A stretch of DNA of 64,000 nucleotides from Bacillus massilinigeriensis (GCF_900117315.1 NZ_LT630337.1:1580409-1644408), one strand, 5' to 3'. Positions 1 through 9,007 are shown, counted from the first letter of the stretch. Translations and numbers: made by a program. The notes: generated from the letters alone by a model not told the origin.

Positions 1-830
1 GTAATTCTCTTATTTATTAAAAAGCTACTTACCTTAATCGATAGGGAAATGACAATAATACCCAATAAGGTCTGGAGTGAAATGTACTCTAGTGGATAAA
101 GAATATTTTCCATATGTGATAACGCAAGTACTAAAAGAGGTGCTAGAAAAATGACAACCGATATAAAACAAAATAATACTCCCATTAGAATTCCCTTTAA
201 GCGATAGCTTCTTTCAAAAAGGATGGCTGTAAATATGATTAAGACCGCCATAATTCCAATTCCATAGGAAATAAGAAACATGCTAAAGGAAGTTGGAATG
301 ATAAAATTCATTACTTGATTGCTAAGTAGGATTTCTCTAATATTCGCATCTATTCGAAAATCGCCTGGAACAAGCATTTTAAAAAGGGAATTTTGAAAAG
401 GGAGCAGGATAAGCTCAAAGGAAATCAAACCTATGACCATCAAGAATATTGCTGAAGCTTTTGCAAAGAATACGTTCATTCTAGATGATGGCAACATGAG
501 TAGTCTGTAGACAAATGTATTCTTCCCGTACCAGTCTCGATACCAGATTACAAATAGGTAAATTACTAAGGAGGCTGCACATAAGGTAATTGGTCCTAGA
601 TATAATAGGGTATCTATTATTTGTGAAAAACTCATTAATCCGAACTGTTCAATATATTCGGTTTTTGATAGTCCTTCTTCAAACATGGATTTATTAGCCC
701 TATTAACATAACCCTTTGAAGAAACGATGACTCCAATAAATTGTGATAAGAAAGTGATTCCCAACAATATATAATACAACTTGCTTGAGCGCTTTAACTC
801 GAAGCTTAATAGCTTAAAATAATGATTCAT
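1..830 (-). CDS. ABC-2 type transporter permease (partial, runs off left edge)
   Basis: Reading leftward from ATG 828-830, the frame stays open for 276 codons to the window edge, so the 3' end is missing. The protein begins MNHYFKLLSFELKRSSKLYY and has several long hydrophobic segments (residues about 20-35, 80-105, 130-150, 190-225, 235-260), as expected of the membrane subunit of an ABC-2 exporter. The start codon lies 2 nt beyond the stop of the ATPase gene, so the two are translationally linked and surely form one transporter. The substrate is unknown. Permeases of this kind diverge fast, so the call rests mostly on the neighbouring ATPase and the membrane pattern. Confidence 0.8.
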   Translation of the reverse strand, partial: MNHYFKLLSFELKRSSKLYYILLGITFLSQFIGVIVSSKGYVNRANKSMFEEGLSKTEYIEQFGLMSFSQIIDTLLYLGPITLCAASLVIYLFVIWYRDWYGKNTFVYRLLMLPSSRMNVFFAKASAIFLMVIGLISFELILLPFQNSLFKMLVPGDFRIDANIREILLSNQVMNFIIPTSFSMFLISYGIGIMAVLIIFTAILFERSYRLKGILMGVLFCFISVVIFLAPLLVLALSHMENILYPLEYISLQTLLGIIVISLSIKVSSFLINKRI

Positions 831-832
831 GC

Positions 833-1516
833 TTAGTACACCTCTCTCATTACATCAACAACTGATTTTCCTTCTTCCAATCTAACAGTTTCCGCATTAA
901 ACTCTCTTAAAACCTTGCCGTTGTCCAATAAAACAACCTTATCTAATAAATGTTCAATATCATTTATTTCATGTGTTGTTATTATAACCCCTCGGTCTTC
1001 AATAAGATGACTAGTAAAGACCTCTGCAATTTGCTCCCTGCTAAAAATATCAATTCCTGAAAATGGCTCATCCATTAATAAAAAGTCTACATCGATAGCA
1101 AGCCCCAGTAATAAATTGACCTTTGCGGTATTCCCCTTTGAAAGCTCTGCTATCTTACTTTCCTCCTGCAATTTAAAAAACTTAAGAAGTTCTTTTGCCC
1201 TTTCCTCATTCCAGTTTCTATAATAATCAGCCATAAAACTCATGGCATCACGAATGCTCATATTTGGTGGCATAATAAATGCATCAGGAATAAAGGTGAT
1301 CTTTTCGTAACTCTTTTTTGAAATCTCTCCATTATTTAGTAAAATTTGACCGCTGTTGATGGGAGTAAGATTCATTATTGCTTTTAAAATAGTCGTCTTT
1401 CCTACCCCATTAATTCCTATTAAGCAGGTAATTTCCCCCTTATTTGCTGTAAAAGACACACCGTCTAATACTTTCTTACGACCATACTTTTTTGTTATAT
1501 TTTTTACTTCAATCAT
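833..1516 (-). CDS. ABC transporter ATP-binding protein (YtrB/BcrA type)
   Basis: A 227-residue nucleotide-binding subunit. Walker A is GINGVGKTT (about residues 34-42), the signature loop is the variant LSKGN, and Walker B is FLLMDEPFSGID. The LSKG signature instead of LSGG is common in the YtrB-like group of small exporters. It lies between a GntR-type regulator upstream (12-nt gap) and the permease downstream (2-nt gap), a regulator-ATPase-permease order typical of antibiotic- or cell-wall-stress-responsive ABC systems in Bacillaceae. The substrate cannot be read from the sequence. Confidence 0.9.
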   Translation of the reverse strand: MIEVKNITKKYGRKKVLDGVSFTANKGEITCLIGINGVGKTTILKAIMNLTPINSGQILLNNGEISKKSYEKITFIPDAFIMPPNMSIRDAMSFMADYYRNWNEERAKELLKFFKLQEESKIAELSKGNTAKVNLLLGLAIDVDFLLMDEPFSGIDIFSREQIAEVFTSHLIEDRGVIITTHEINDIEHLLDKVVLLDNGKVLREFNAETVRLEEGKSVVDVMREVY

Positions 1517-1527
1517 GGTTATCCCCC

Positions 1528-1893
1528 TTATTCACTCTCGTACTTCTCTTTAATGATGAGTAAAAGCTCATCTGTGGGAACTTTTATTGGTTTTATGGCC
1601 CGTACAAATGAATCAACTGCTTCAATAATTAATTCCTCCCTCACCGAACTTAACACCTTCTGATCCGTTGTTATTCGGCTTGGAAAATTGCGTTCTGTAT
1701 GAATCAAACCCTGTTCCTCCATTTCTTTGTACGCCTTTTGAGCCGTATTCGGATTAATCTTTAACTCTGATGCTAGTTCACGACGTGATGGGATTTCTTG
1801 TCCTGAAACATAATTCCCTATCGCGATTTGTTCTTTGAAGTATCGGACAACCTGAAGATATACAGGATCCCGGCTATTAAACGTTATGTTCAT
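1528..1893 (-). CDS. GntR-family repressor, YtrA subfamily
   Basis: A small regulator of about 121 residues with an N-terminal winged helix (SRRELASELKINPNTAQKAY at about 35-55) and a short C-terminal helical tail, the length typical of the YtrA subfamily of GntR proteins. A GTG lies in frame one codon upstream (1894-1896), but AGGAGA at 1901-1906 is spaced better for ATG 1893. As first gene of the operon with the ABC ATPase and permease it most likely represses its own promoter, where a dyad-rich region overlaps the transcription start. YtrA-type repressors are usually released by cell-envelope antibiotics. The inducer here is unknown. Confidence 0.88.
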   Translation of the reverse strand: MNITFNSRDPVYLQVVRYFKEQIAIGNYVSGQEIPSRRELASELKINPNTAQKAYKEMEEQGLIHTERNFPSRITTDQKVLSSVREELIIEAVDSFVRAIKPIKVPTDELLLIIKEKYESE

Positions 1894-1932
1894 CACAACA
1901 TCTCCTATTTAGATGCATTATTTCCTTTTCTT

Positions 1933-1968
1933 AGTGTGTGTACCATGTAGTTCATACACCATATGTGT
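1933..1968. promoter_or_regulatory. Probable operator for the YtrA-like repressor
   Basis: Just downstream of the -10 box there are repeated GTGTAC/GTGTA words in both orientations: GTGTGTAC at 1936-1943, CATACACC at 1953-1960 and ATGTGTAC at 1963-1970. Such a dyad-rich block at the start site is where a YtrA-type repressor would bind. The exact half-site spacing is not clear. Confidence 0.45.
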
Positions 1969-1998
1969 ACTATACATGTAATACGCCATAGCTGTCAA
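1969..1998 (-). promoter_or_regulatory. Sigma-A promoter of the GntR-ABC operon
   Basis: On the minus strand TTGACA (1993-1998), an 18-bp spacer and TATAGT (1969-1974) form a near-consensus promoter about 75 bp upstream of the GntR start codon. Confidence 0.7.
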
Positions 1999-2010
1999 CA
2001 TATTAAATAA

Positions 2011-2041
2011 AAAAAATGGACTAATGCTATACACATTAGTC
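2011..2041 (-). terminator. Terminator of the potABCD operon
   Basis: A perfect 8-bp stem GACTAATG/CATTAGTC (2019-2026 with 2034-2041) with a 7-nt loop, followed on the minus strand by a run of T. It lies 10 nt past the potD stop. Confidence 0.9.
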
Positions 2042-2050
2042 TGTTAGTGT

Positions 2051-3124
2051 TTATTTTTTATGCATCTTAAACTCTAAAAATAGCTCATTATAGTGAGCAA
2101 GCATCTTTTTCCCTAGATTATCATATACTTCCAGTTTATCTGTCATTTCAGGGTCTGGATAAAACCTCTTATCTCCAGATATTTCCTCAGGCAAATATTC
2201 CATGGCCTTTTCATTTGGAGTTGAATAGCCAACATATTCAGTATTTTGTGCGGCATTTTTTGGATCAAGCATGAAATTAATAAACTCATGAGCTCCTTCA
2301 ACGTTTTTCGCTGTTTTTGGAATGACCATATTATCAAACCATAAATTGGACCCTTCCTCTGGAACTACATAATCAAGCTTTTCATTTTCCCACATAATTT
2401 CTGCTGCATCACCTGACCAAACAAGTCCAATGGCTGCCTCTTCATTGGCGAGAAGCATTTTTATTTCGTCCCCAACAATAGCCTTAATATTTGGAGTTAA
2501 TTTGTCCAGCTTTTTCTTTGCCTTCAGAAGGTGCTCTTCATTTGTATCATTTAATGAATAATGAAGACTATTGAGTCCCATTCCCATTACTTCACGGGCA
2601 CCATCTACTAGTAATATTTGGTTCTTTAAATCTTTATCCCATAAACCATTCCAGCTTTTCAATTTTTGCCCATTGACAAGATCAGGATTATAGACAATTC
2701 CTACTGTTCCCCAGAAATAAGGAATCGAGTATTTGTTCTTTTTGTCGAAGGACAAATCTAAGAAACGAGGATTAATATATTTAAGATTTGGGATTTTTGA
2801 ATGATCAATAGGAATTAGCAAGTCTTCTTCTTTCATTTTACTAATAGCGTACTCTGAAGGTACGGCAATATCAAATGTCGTCCCACCTTGAGAAATTTTG
2901 GTCATCATTGCTTCATTGGAATCAAAGGTTTGATAGATTACCTTTAAACCAGATTCCTTTTCAAATTTTTTTATTAAATCTGGATCAATATAATCGCCCC
3001 AGTTGTATACCGTTAACGTATCATTACCTGAAAAGCCTTGACTGGAATTTAGGCGAGAGGTCGTGTATAACAAAACGAAAGCGACAATAAACACTGTTGC
3101 AAAAGCACGAATAAGCCCCTTCAT
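2051..3124 (-). CDS. potD: Spermidine/putrescine ABC transporter substrate-binding protein
   Basis: A 357-residue periplasmic-binding-protein homologue that captures polyamines outside the membrane for PotABC. After the N-terminal segment the sequence opens with LTVYNWGDYIDP, the hallmark start of PotD/PotF, and later contains SEYAI, YFWGTVGIVYN and GLVWSGDAAEI, which line the polyamine pocket in this family. It starts in a 4-nt ATGA overlap with potC. The N-terminus has one hydrophobic helix (about residues 5-21) but no cysteine anywhere near it, so the usual gram-positive lipobox is absent. The protein is either anchored by its uncleaved signal helix or released. Confidence 0.93.
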   Translation of the reverse strand: MKGLIRAFATVFIVAFVLLYTTSRLNSSQGFSGNDTLTVYNWGDYIDPDLIKKFEKESGLKVIYQTFDSNEAMMTKISQGGTTFDIAVPSEYAISKMKEEDLLIPIDHSKIPNLKYINPRFLDLSFDKKNKYSIPYFWGTVGIVYNPDLVNGQKLKSWNGLWDKDLKNQILLVDGAREVMGMGLNSLHYSLNDTNEEHLLKAKKKLDKLTPNIKAIVGDEIKMLLANEEAAIGLVWSGDAAEIMWENEKLDYVVPEEGSNLWFDNMVIPKTAKNVEGAHEFINFMLDPKNAAQNTEYVGYSTPNEKAMEYLPEEISGDKRFYPDPEMTDKLEVYDNLGKKMLAHYNELFLEFKMHKK

Positions 3125-3924
3125 TTTCTCGCCTCCAATCTTTTTGGTCGCTGATTCCTTTGATTAATAAAGTAATAACCAATTACCAAAAGAATGGTAA
3201 ATAGAAAAATCAATGTTGATAATGCATTTATCGTTAGTGAAATTCCTTGTCTAGCTAAGGAATAAATCTCAACAGACAATGTTGAAAAACCATTCCCTGT
3301 AACAAAGAAGGTCACAGCAAAATCATCAAGAGAATAGGTTAAAGCCATAAAGAATCCGGCAAAAATCCCTGGTGAAATATAAGGTAAAACCACCTTGGTC
3401 ATTACATGTAAATTGCTTGCACCTAAATCTCTAGCAGCATCGATTAAACTAGTGCTCATTTCCTGAATTTTTGGAAGCACCATTAAGACAACAATTGGGA
3501 TGCTAAAAGCAACATGAGATAATAAGACCGAAGCAAAGCCAAGTTTAATTCCTAATATCGTGAAAAATATTAAAAAAGAGGCTCCAATAATAACATCTGG
3601 ACTTACAATTAAAATATTATTTAAAGTTAAAAGTGTATTTTTCGTTCTTCTTCTTTTTACTCTTGTAATCAGCATGGCCCCACTTACACCAATAATCGTA
3701 GCAATGGCAGATGAAAGCAAAGCAATAATCAACGTATTTAGAAAGATGATTAATAATCTGGTATCCGCAAAAACCTCTTTATACCATTCAAGGGTAAATC
3801 CATCAAATCCACTCATTGTACCCCCTTTATTAAAGGAGTAATACATTAGATAGAAAATCGGAGCATATAAAAGAATGAAAATGATGATTAAATAGATATT
3901 TGCTAGCTTTCTTTTTCCTCTCAT
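3121..3924 (-). CDS. potC: Spermidine/putrescine ABC transporter permease
   Basis: A 267-residue inner-membrane permease with six predicted helices. It carries the cytoplasmic EAA-type loop (DAARDLGASNLHVMTKVVLP, about residues 163-182) that docks on PotA. It forms the translocation channel with PotB. It follows potB by 10 nt and overlaps potD by 4 nt, giving the standard potABCD order. The two membrane subunits are distinguished by position and by the PotC-like start (MYYSFN and the downstream TLEWY motif). Confidence 0.93.
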   Translation of the reverse strand: MRGKRKLANIYLIIIFILLYAPIFYLMYYSFNKGGTMSGFDGFTLEWYKEVFADTRLLIIFLNTLIIALLSSAIATIIGVSGAMLITRVKRRRTKNTLLTLNNILIVSPDVIIGASFLIFFTILGIKLGFASVLLSHVAFSIPIVVLMVLPKIQEMSTSLIDAARDLGASNLHVMTKVVLPYISPGIFAGFFMALTYSLDDFAVTFFVTGNGFSTLSVEIYSLARQGISLTINALSTLIFLFTILLVIGYYFINQRNQRPKRLEARK

Positions 3925-3934
3925 AATTCATCCC

Positions 3935-4726
3935 TCACTTCCGATTTCCTGTTAAGATCATCATTACCGCCATGGCAATAATTAAGAATACAGCAATTGT
4001 CGAACCCATTCCCCAATCCTGTGTAACAAGGAAATGCTGTTCAATGGCTGTTCCTAGTGTAATAACACGGTTTCCAGCTATTAACCTTGTAATCATGAAT
4101 AATGATAAAGCTGGAATAAAAACTGCTTGGCACCCTGATTTTACCCCTTCAACAGTTAAAGGAAAAACAACTCGACGGAACGTTGTCCACGAGGAGGCTC
4201 CTAGATCACTTGCAGCATCAATCAGAGAAGGATTAAATTTTTCTAAAGCATTAAAAATGGGCAAAATCATAAATGGGATGAAGATGTAAACAGAAACGAA
4301 GACAAAACTAAAATCTGTAAATAATATTTGCTTCGTTCCAATCCCGATAAATTCTAAGAATGAATTTGCCATGCCATAGGTTCCAAATATCCCTATAAAC
4401 GCGTAAGCTTTTAAAAGTAAATTGATCCATGTTGGGAGAATGATTAATAATAGCCATAACTGCTTGTGTCTTGTTTTGGTCAACAAGTAGGCAGTAGGGT
4501 ATGCAATAAGTAATGAAAAAAATGTGATTAAAAATGCATACCAGAAAGAGCTAATCGTCATATTTAAGTAAACAGGAGTAAAGAACTTCTTATAATTGGA
4601 TAATGTTAAATTCCCTTCAATATCAAAAAATGAATAGTATAGGATGAGAAGGATTGGGGCAACCACAAATAATAAAATCCAAAGTAAGTATGGAATTAGG
4701 TAAAAATTCCTCGTTCTATTTTGCAT
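3935..4726 (-). CDS. potB: Spermidine/putrescine ABC transporter permease
   Basis: A 263-residue permease with the opening [20 protein letters not shown] helix and the EAA loop [20 protein letters not shown] near residues 173-192. It is the PotB partner of PotC. Its start codon overlaps the last 11 nt of potA, which implies translational coupling. Six hydrophobic segments are visible. Nothing about the sequence is unusual for the family. Confidence 0.93.
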   Translation of the reverse strand: MQNRTRNFYLIPYLLWILLFVVAPILLILYYSFFDIEGNLTLSNYKKFFTPVYLNMTISSFWYAFLITFFSLLIAYPTAYLLTKTRHKQLWLLLIILPTWINLLLKAYAFIGIFGTYGMANSFLEFIGIGTKQILFTDFSFVFVSVYIFIPFMILPIFNALEKFNPSLIDAASDLGASSWTTFRRVVFPLTVEGVKSGCQAVFIPALSLFMITRLIAGNRVITLGTAIEQHFLVTQDWGMGSTIAVFLIIAMAVMMILTGNRK

Positions 4727-5822
4727 GATCTACCTCTTCATACGCTTCGAGACGTCGATCAAATTCTTCTTCTGTTTCCCCAAAACGCATGACATGGATT
4801 GCTTCTGGATCAAAATCAAGTCCAATCTCGTCTCCAACATTTGCTTTTCTAGTTGAATGGACTAACCATTCATTTCCTGTCTCATCATAGCAACAAATTT
4901 CATAGTGAACCCCACGAAATAGCTGAGAGTCGACTCGAACTGCTAGCTTCCCTTTTCCAATCGTTGTGATTTCTAAATCCTCTGGCCGAATGACAACTTC
5001 AACCGGTTCATTTTCATGGAATCCCTTATCCACACATTGAAATTGTTTTCCACCAAACTCAACTAAATAATCATCAATCATTTTACCAGCGACAATATTG
5101 GATTCGCCAATAAAGTCAGCAACAAAACGATTGATAGGTTCGTCATAAATATCAGTTGGTGTTCCGCTCTGCTCAATTTTGCCATTATTAAGTACAAAAA
5201 TTTCATCTGACATTGCCAATGCTTCTTCTTGATCATGTGTGACAAAAATAAAAGTAATTCCAAGACGTCGCTGCAGTTCCCTTAACTCATATTGCATTTC
5301 GGTTCTTAGCTTTAAGTCAAGTGCTGATAGAGGTTCATCTAAAAGGATTACCTCAGGCTCATTCACAATGGCACGGGCAATGGCCACCCTCTGACGCTGA
5401 CCGCCTGACATTTCTCTAATTTCTCTAGTTTCAAAATCCTTTAAGTTAACAAAGCGGAGGGCTTCCCGTACCTTTTCACGAATGGTATTTTCTTTCATCT
5501 TTTTTATACGTAATCCAAAGGCTACATTTTCAAACACATTTAAATGTGGAAATAATGCATAATCCTGAAAAACCGTGTTCACTTGACGTTTATTTGCGGG
5601 AACATCATTAATTATTTTCCCATGGAGGTACACATTCCCTTTTGTTGGTTCTGTAAAACCAGCTATGATACGTAGAATTGTCGTTTTTCCACATCCTGAA
5701 GGGCCAAGTAATGTATAAAACTTCCCACGTTCAATTTCAAAGCTAACATCATCTAATACAACGGGATCATCATCATATTGTTTCGTGACATGATCAAAGC
5801 GAATAATTGGATTATCAGCCAT
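4716..5822 (-). CDS. potA: Spermidine/putrescine ABC transporter ATP-binding protein
   Basis: A 368-residue ATPase that powers polyamine uptake. Walker A is GPSGCGKTT, the signature is [10 protein letters not shown], Walker B is [12 protein letters not shown] and the switch is [12 protein letters not shown]-terminal TOBE-type regulatory domain follows (about residues 230-360). ATG 5820-5822 is chosen over an in-frame codon 18 bp upstream because AAGGAG (5831-5836) sits 7 nt before it. It is the first gene of the operon. In many Bacillaceae an XRE/cupin regulator precedes potA, but here none does. Confidence 0.95.
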   Translation of the reverse strand: MADNPIIRFDHVTKQYDDDPVVLDDVSFEIERGKFYTLLGPSGCGKTTILRIIAGFTEPTKGNVYLHGKIINDVPANKRQVNTVFQDYALFPHLNVFENVAFGLRIKKMKENTIREKVREALRFVNLKDFETREIREMSGGQRQRVAIARAIVNEPEVILLDEPLSALDLKLRTEMQYELRELQRRLGITFIFVTHDQEEALAMSDEIFVLNNGKIEQSGTPTDIYDEPINRFVADFIGESNIVAGKMIDDYLVEFGGKQFQCVDKGFHENEPVEVVIRPEDLEITTIGKGKLAVRVDSQLFRGVHYEICCYDETGNEWLVHSTRKANVGDEIGLDFDPEAIHVMRFGETEEEFDRRLEAYEEVDHAK

Positions 5823-5878
5823 AAATGATTCTCCTTCCACCTTATAAGTACAGGATTTTTCTTGAACAATATCCCTAT

Positions 5879-5907
5879 ATTATACAAATGTGATTTTCAC
5901 ATGTTAA
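5879..5907 (-). promoter_or_regulatory. Sigma-A promoter of potABCD
   Basis: On the minus strand TTAACA (5902-5907), a 17-bp spacer and a perfect TATAAT (5879-5884), about 55 bp upstream of the potA start codon. Confidence 0.85.
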
Positions 5908-5926
5908 AATTTTGGATTCACATGTT
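5888..5926. promoter_or_regulatory. Candidate operator inside the pot promoter
   Basis: A palindrome ATGTGA-TTT-TCACAT (5888-5902) fills the spacer between the -10 and -35 boxes. In addition the 10-mer TTCACATGTT occurs twice, at 5896-5905 and 5917-5926, exactly 21 bp (two helical turns) apart. This layout suits a repressor bound on one face of the helix over the promoter. No regulator gene is adjacent. Confidence 0.55.
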
Positions 5927-6253
5927 CATTTAGTCTTTTAATCTATATTACAAGAAGTGACAAAATCCTACTCAATTATTATCCTATCTTTCTCAAGATT
6001 CGCAAGTGTTTTAGCGAATTTTGTAATGCATTTTTAAAATTTTAATCGAATTGTCACTAGATAAAGAAAAAATGATGAGAAATAAAGAATTATCTTAATA
6101 AAAATGTCATTGAATTTTATTATTATCTTGCTATAAGTTTTCCTATTACCCTTTCATAAGTTTCATTTTGGTGCAATCTGTTATAAAATATATCCATCTA
6201 GCAAAAAAAAGCTAATTTTGAATTTTTAGTCTTTAGGATGTGATGAATAAAAA
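5927..6253. other. AT-rich intergenic region between divergent genes
   Basis: About 330 bp with no open frame of note. It must contain the promoter of the transporter gene at 6254. A TATAAA-like box is present near 6182-6187, but I see no convincing -35 partner. No repeat or hairpin stands out. Confidence 0.4.
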
Positions 6254-7534
6254 ATGGACAATCAAGCCTTGATTGCAATAATTATTTTCTTAATTACCTA
6301 TGCAGTTATTATTTCTGAAAGAATTCACCGCACCATTATCGCTATCTTTGGTGGAATTCTATTAATCATGTTTCGTGTCATTGACCAAGAAACGGCGATA
6401 CACCACATAGATTTCAATACGATTGGTTTGCTTATTGGAATGATGATTATTGTCTCGATTACAGCTCAAACAGGTGTGTTTAAATTTTTAGCCATCAAAA
6501 CAGCGAAGATTGCTAAAGGGGACCCTATAAGGATTCTTATACTATTGGCCCTATTAACAGCATTTGCCTCTGCCATTCTTGATAATGTTACAACTGTTTT
6601 ACTTGTAGTACCTGTAACAATCAGTATTACATCAAAATTGAAGGTAAATCCCTTTCCCTACTTAATTTCTCAGATTTTGGCCTCAAATATTGGCGGAACT
6701 GCAACGATGATTGGCGATCCTCCGAATATTATGATCGGAAGTGCGGTTAAGGAATTATCATTTATTGCATTTATTGATAATTTAACCATTATCTCTCTAA
6801 TTGTATTAGCTATAACCGTTGCTATTTTTGCTTTGATTTACAAAAAACAACTAAAAACCACTGATGCATTACGGCATGAATTAATGAAAAGCGATGAAAG
6901 ATTGGAATTAACGGATTCGGTCCTGCTAACAAAATCACTTTTGGTTCTTGCCATAACCATAACGGGATTTTTTGTCCATCAATATATACATATTGAATCA
7001 GCAACCATAGCATTATTCGGGGCTTTTCTTTTGCTATTAATCACTGGGGAGGAACATCTAGAATATTCCTTAGAGCGTGTGGAATGGACAACCCTATTCT
7101 TTTTCGTAGGATTATTCGTCATTGTTGGTGGATTAGTTGAAACTGGTGTGATAAGTTCACTAGCTAAAAATGCACTAGAATTAACGCAGGGAAATCTTGA
7201 AAAAACTACATTTTTAATACTATGGGTAAGCGCAATTGCCTCTGCATTTGTTGATAATATCCCTTTTGTTGCGACCATGATACCATTAATTCAGGAAATG
7301 GGAAACATGGGAATTACTAATCTAGAACCACTTTGGTGGAGCTTAGCTCTTGGTGCATGCCTTGGGGGAAATGGGACATTAATTGGGGCTAGTGCAAACT
7401 TGGTTGTTGCAGGGCTGGCAGCTGCTGAGGGACATAAAATTACATTTGTAAAGTTTTTATTAATAGGCTTTCCACTTATGATCCTTTCGATTGTTATCTC
7501 TTCTATTTATATTTATTTAAGATATTTATTATAG
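6254..7534 (+). CDS. ArsB/NhaD-family (ion transporter superfamily) permease
   Basis: A 426-residue membrane protein with about 11-12 helices. The two pseudo-repeats carry LDNVTTVLLVVPVTISI (about 107-125) and VDNIPFVATMIPLIQEM (about 333-350), and each is followed by a glycine-rich NIGGTATMIGDPPNIMIG- or GNGTLIGASANLV-type reentrant motif. This is the pattern of the SLC13/ArsB/NhaD/P-protein superfamily. Candidate substrates are sodium/proton exchange, arsenite or dicarboxylates, and sequence alone does not decide. An in-frame stop (TAA 6248-6250) just upstream fixes the ATG. The gene stands alone, closed by its own terminator. Confidence 0.88.
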   Translation: MDNQALIAIIIFLITYAVIISERIHRTIIAIFGGILLIMFRVIDQETAIHHIDFNTIGLLIGMMIIVSITAQTGVFKFLAIKTAKIAKGDPIRILILLALLTAFASAILDNVTTVLLVVPVTISITSKLKVNPFPYLISQILASNIGGTATMIGDPPNIMIGSAVKELSFIAFIDNLTIISLIVLAITVAIFALIYKKQLKTTDALRHELMKSDERLELTDSVLLTKSLLVLAITITGFFVHQYIHIESATIALFGAFLLLLITGEEHLEYSLERVEWTTLFFFVGLFVIVGGLVETGVISSLAKNALELTQGNLEKTTFLILWVSAIASAFVDNIPFVATMIPLIQEMGNMGITNLEPLWWSLALGACLGGNGTLIGASANLVVAGLAAAEGHKITFVKFLLIGFPLMILSIVISSIYIYLRYLL

Positions 7535-7541
7535 TCTAAAG

Positions 7542-7576
7542 AAAGACTGACCAAGCTAATGGGTCAGTCTTTTTTT
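7542..7576 (+). terminator. Rho-independent terminator after the transporter gene
   Basis: An 11-bp perfect stem, AAAGACTGACC (7542-7552) with GGTCAGTCTTT (7562-7572), followed by a T-run. Confidence 0.95.
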
Positions 7577-7728
7577 CACCTAAATCTTTATGGGCATGAA
7601 GCATGTATGTTTCATTTGTTAATAAGGAACATATTCCCTATTCCTTCATATTTTAAAAATATATATCAAAAAAATGCAGAGGTTTAATTAAACTTAAGGG
7701 AAATTCATAGGAATGAGGGAGAAGACCA

Positions 7729-8169
7729 ATGTTTTATAATTATCCACCCTATCATTGCCCTGCCTGCTCTTACCAAGCATTTTACCCTCCACTTTATAAC
7801 TTCTATCCACAACCATATTCATACCCTTACTTCTTTTCTCCATATGGGCGGACGTTAAGAGAAACTCCCATCAAAGGGAAAGCAACATGGACTTGGGGCG
7901 GCATGACAACAAAATGCAATATTCCATGGTCATATAACCATAACATGACTGCGGCTGTTGGAAGAAATAGTCCTTTTCAATGTGGACAAAGGTTAAAGGT
8001 CAAAAATATCTCAGTAACCCCCTATACGGAAGTAGAAGTGACCGTTGTTGATGAAGTTGCTCAATACCCAGCAAATAAAATTAGTCTTCACCGGGTAGCT
8101 TTTGAGGCATTAGGTATTTCTCCTAGTGCAGGGGTTATTAATGTAGAAATCACTCCAATTCAAGGTTAG
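7729..8169 (+). CDS. Small protein with Tyr/Pro-rich N-terminus and RlpA-like double-psi beta-barrel
   Basis: A 146-residue protein. The first 45 residues are very rich in Tyr, Pro and Phe (FYNYPPYHCPAC, then NFYPQPYSYPYFFSPYG), a composition seen in spore-coat and surface proteins. Residues about 50-144 (KGKATWTWGGMTTKCN through FEALGISPSAGVINVEI) have the shape of a double-psi beta-barrel as in RlpA and expansin-like proteins. The TVVDEVA and VAFEALG steps are the telling ones. There is no signal peptide. GGGAGA precedes the ATG. I infer a structural or spore-associated role. No catalytic function is claimed. Confidence 0.6.
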   Translation: MFYNYPPYHCPACSYQAFYPPLYNFYPQPYSYPYFFSPYGRTLRETPIKGKATWTWGGMTTKCNIPWSYNHNMTAAVGRNSPFQCGQRLKVKNISVTPYTEVEVTVVDEVAQYPANKISLHRVAFEALGISPSAGVINVEITPIQG

Positions 8170-8246
8170 ATTTTTTATAACTCCTTCAGCTTTGTGGACG
8201 ATTTATCTGTATTATTTAAGAAAGCTGGAACTATGCTTATAGTCAG

Positions 8247-8294
8247 AGGTTGACCCATTAGTTGCTTCACGCGACTAGTGGGTTAACCTTTTTT
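8247..8294 (+). terminator. Terminator after the beta-barrel gene
   Basis: Long stem AGGTTGACCC.TTAGT pairing with ACTAG.GGGTTAACCT, followed by TTTTTT at 8289-8294. Confidence 0.9.
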
Positions 8295-8338
8295 GGTTAA
8301 CTTATCCTTCATAAGTTTGTCAATTTCCTTTTACAACA

Positions 8339-8366
8339 TTGTGAACTTGTTCACATTTAATACTAT
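8339..8366 (+). promoter_or_regulatory. Rex/Fnr-type operator overlapping the doxX promoter
   Basis: TTGTGAACTTGTTCACAT (8339-8356) matches the Rex consensus TTGTGAA-N4-TTCACAA at 13 of 14 fixed positions, and it also contains a perfect Bacillus Fnr-type TGTGA-N6-TCACA. TTGTGA doubles as a -35 with TACTAT (8361-8366) as -10 at 16-bp spacing, so a bound repressor would block RNA polymerase. Confidence 0.7.
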
Positions 8367-8437
8367 TCTTCTTTGAATTTTGTTATTCTACATTCGTAAT
8401 CATAAATAACTTATTTAACATGAAAGGATGAGAAATC

Positions 8438-8947
8438 ATGTTTGTTAAATTTTTTAGAGAAAACGTAATTGCTTCTGCGTTGCTATTAGTGGCTCGTTTG
8501 TATTTAGGGTATGAATGGATGAACGCAGGTATTCATAAATTGACTGGTGGGTTTGATGCTTCCGGTTTCCTAAAAGGAGCATTGGCTGGAGCTTCTGGAG
8601 ATCACCCAAATGTTCAAGGTTGGTGGGCAGCATTCCTAGAGAATTTCGCTATTCCTAATGCAGACCTTTTTAGTACATTAATTCCTATAGGTGAAACTTT
8701 AGTTGGTCTTGGATTAATCTTAGGTTGCTTAACAACAGCAGCTGCTTTCTTTGCAGCAGTAATGAACTTTTCTTTCTTATTTTCTGGTACAGTAAGTACG
8801 AACGCTCAAATGGTATTGTTGACTGTATTTATTCTTGTTGCTGGTGCTAATGCGGGAAGATTTGGACTTGATTATTATGTAATGCCATTTATCCGTAAGC
8901 AAATGGATAAGAGGAAGGGTGCAGCTGGTAGAGCTGTAAAGGCTTAA
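8438..8947 (+). CDS. DoxX-family membrane protein
   Basis: A 169-residue protein with four membrane helices and the DoxX opening LLVARLYLGYEWMNAGIHKL, in which Arg, Tyr and Trp are conserved family positions. The PNADLFSTLIPIGETLVGLGLILG segment is the second signature. DoxX proteins are poorly understood. Relatives form a subunit of archaeal thiosulfate:quinone oxidoreductase and of an actinobacterial oxidoreductase complex for thiol and redox stress. AAAGGATG precedes the ATG. It stands alone between terminators. The Rex/Fnr-like operator in its promoter suggests control by NADH or oxygen state. Confidence 0.88.
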   Translation: MFVKFFRENVIASALLLVARLYLGYEWMNAGIHKLTGGFDASGFLKGALAGASGDHPNVQGWWAAFLENFAIPNADLFSTLIPIGETLVGLGLILGCLTTAAAFFAAVMNFSFLFSGTVSTNAQMVLLTVFILVAGANAGRFGLDYYVMPFIRKQMDKRKGAAGRAVKA

Positions 8948-8981
8948 ATATTATTACGCTCGCTTATATTCGACATGAACT

Positions 8982-9007
8982 GACCATCATTTTGATGGTC
9001 TTTTTTT
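8982..9007 (+). terminator. Terminator after doxX
   Basis: Stem GACCATCA (8982-8989) with TGATGGTC (8993-9000), then seven T residues. Confidence 0.93.
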
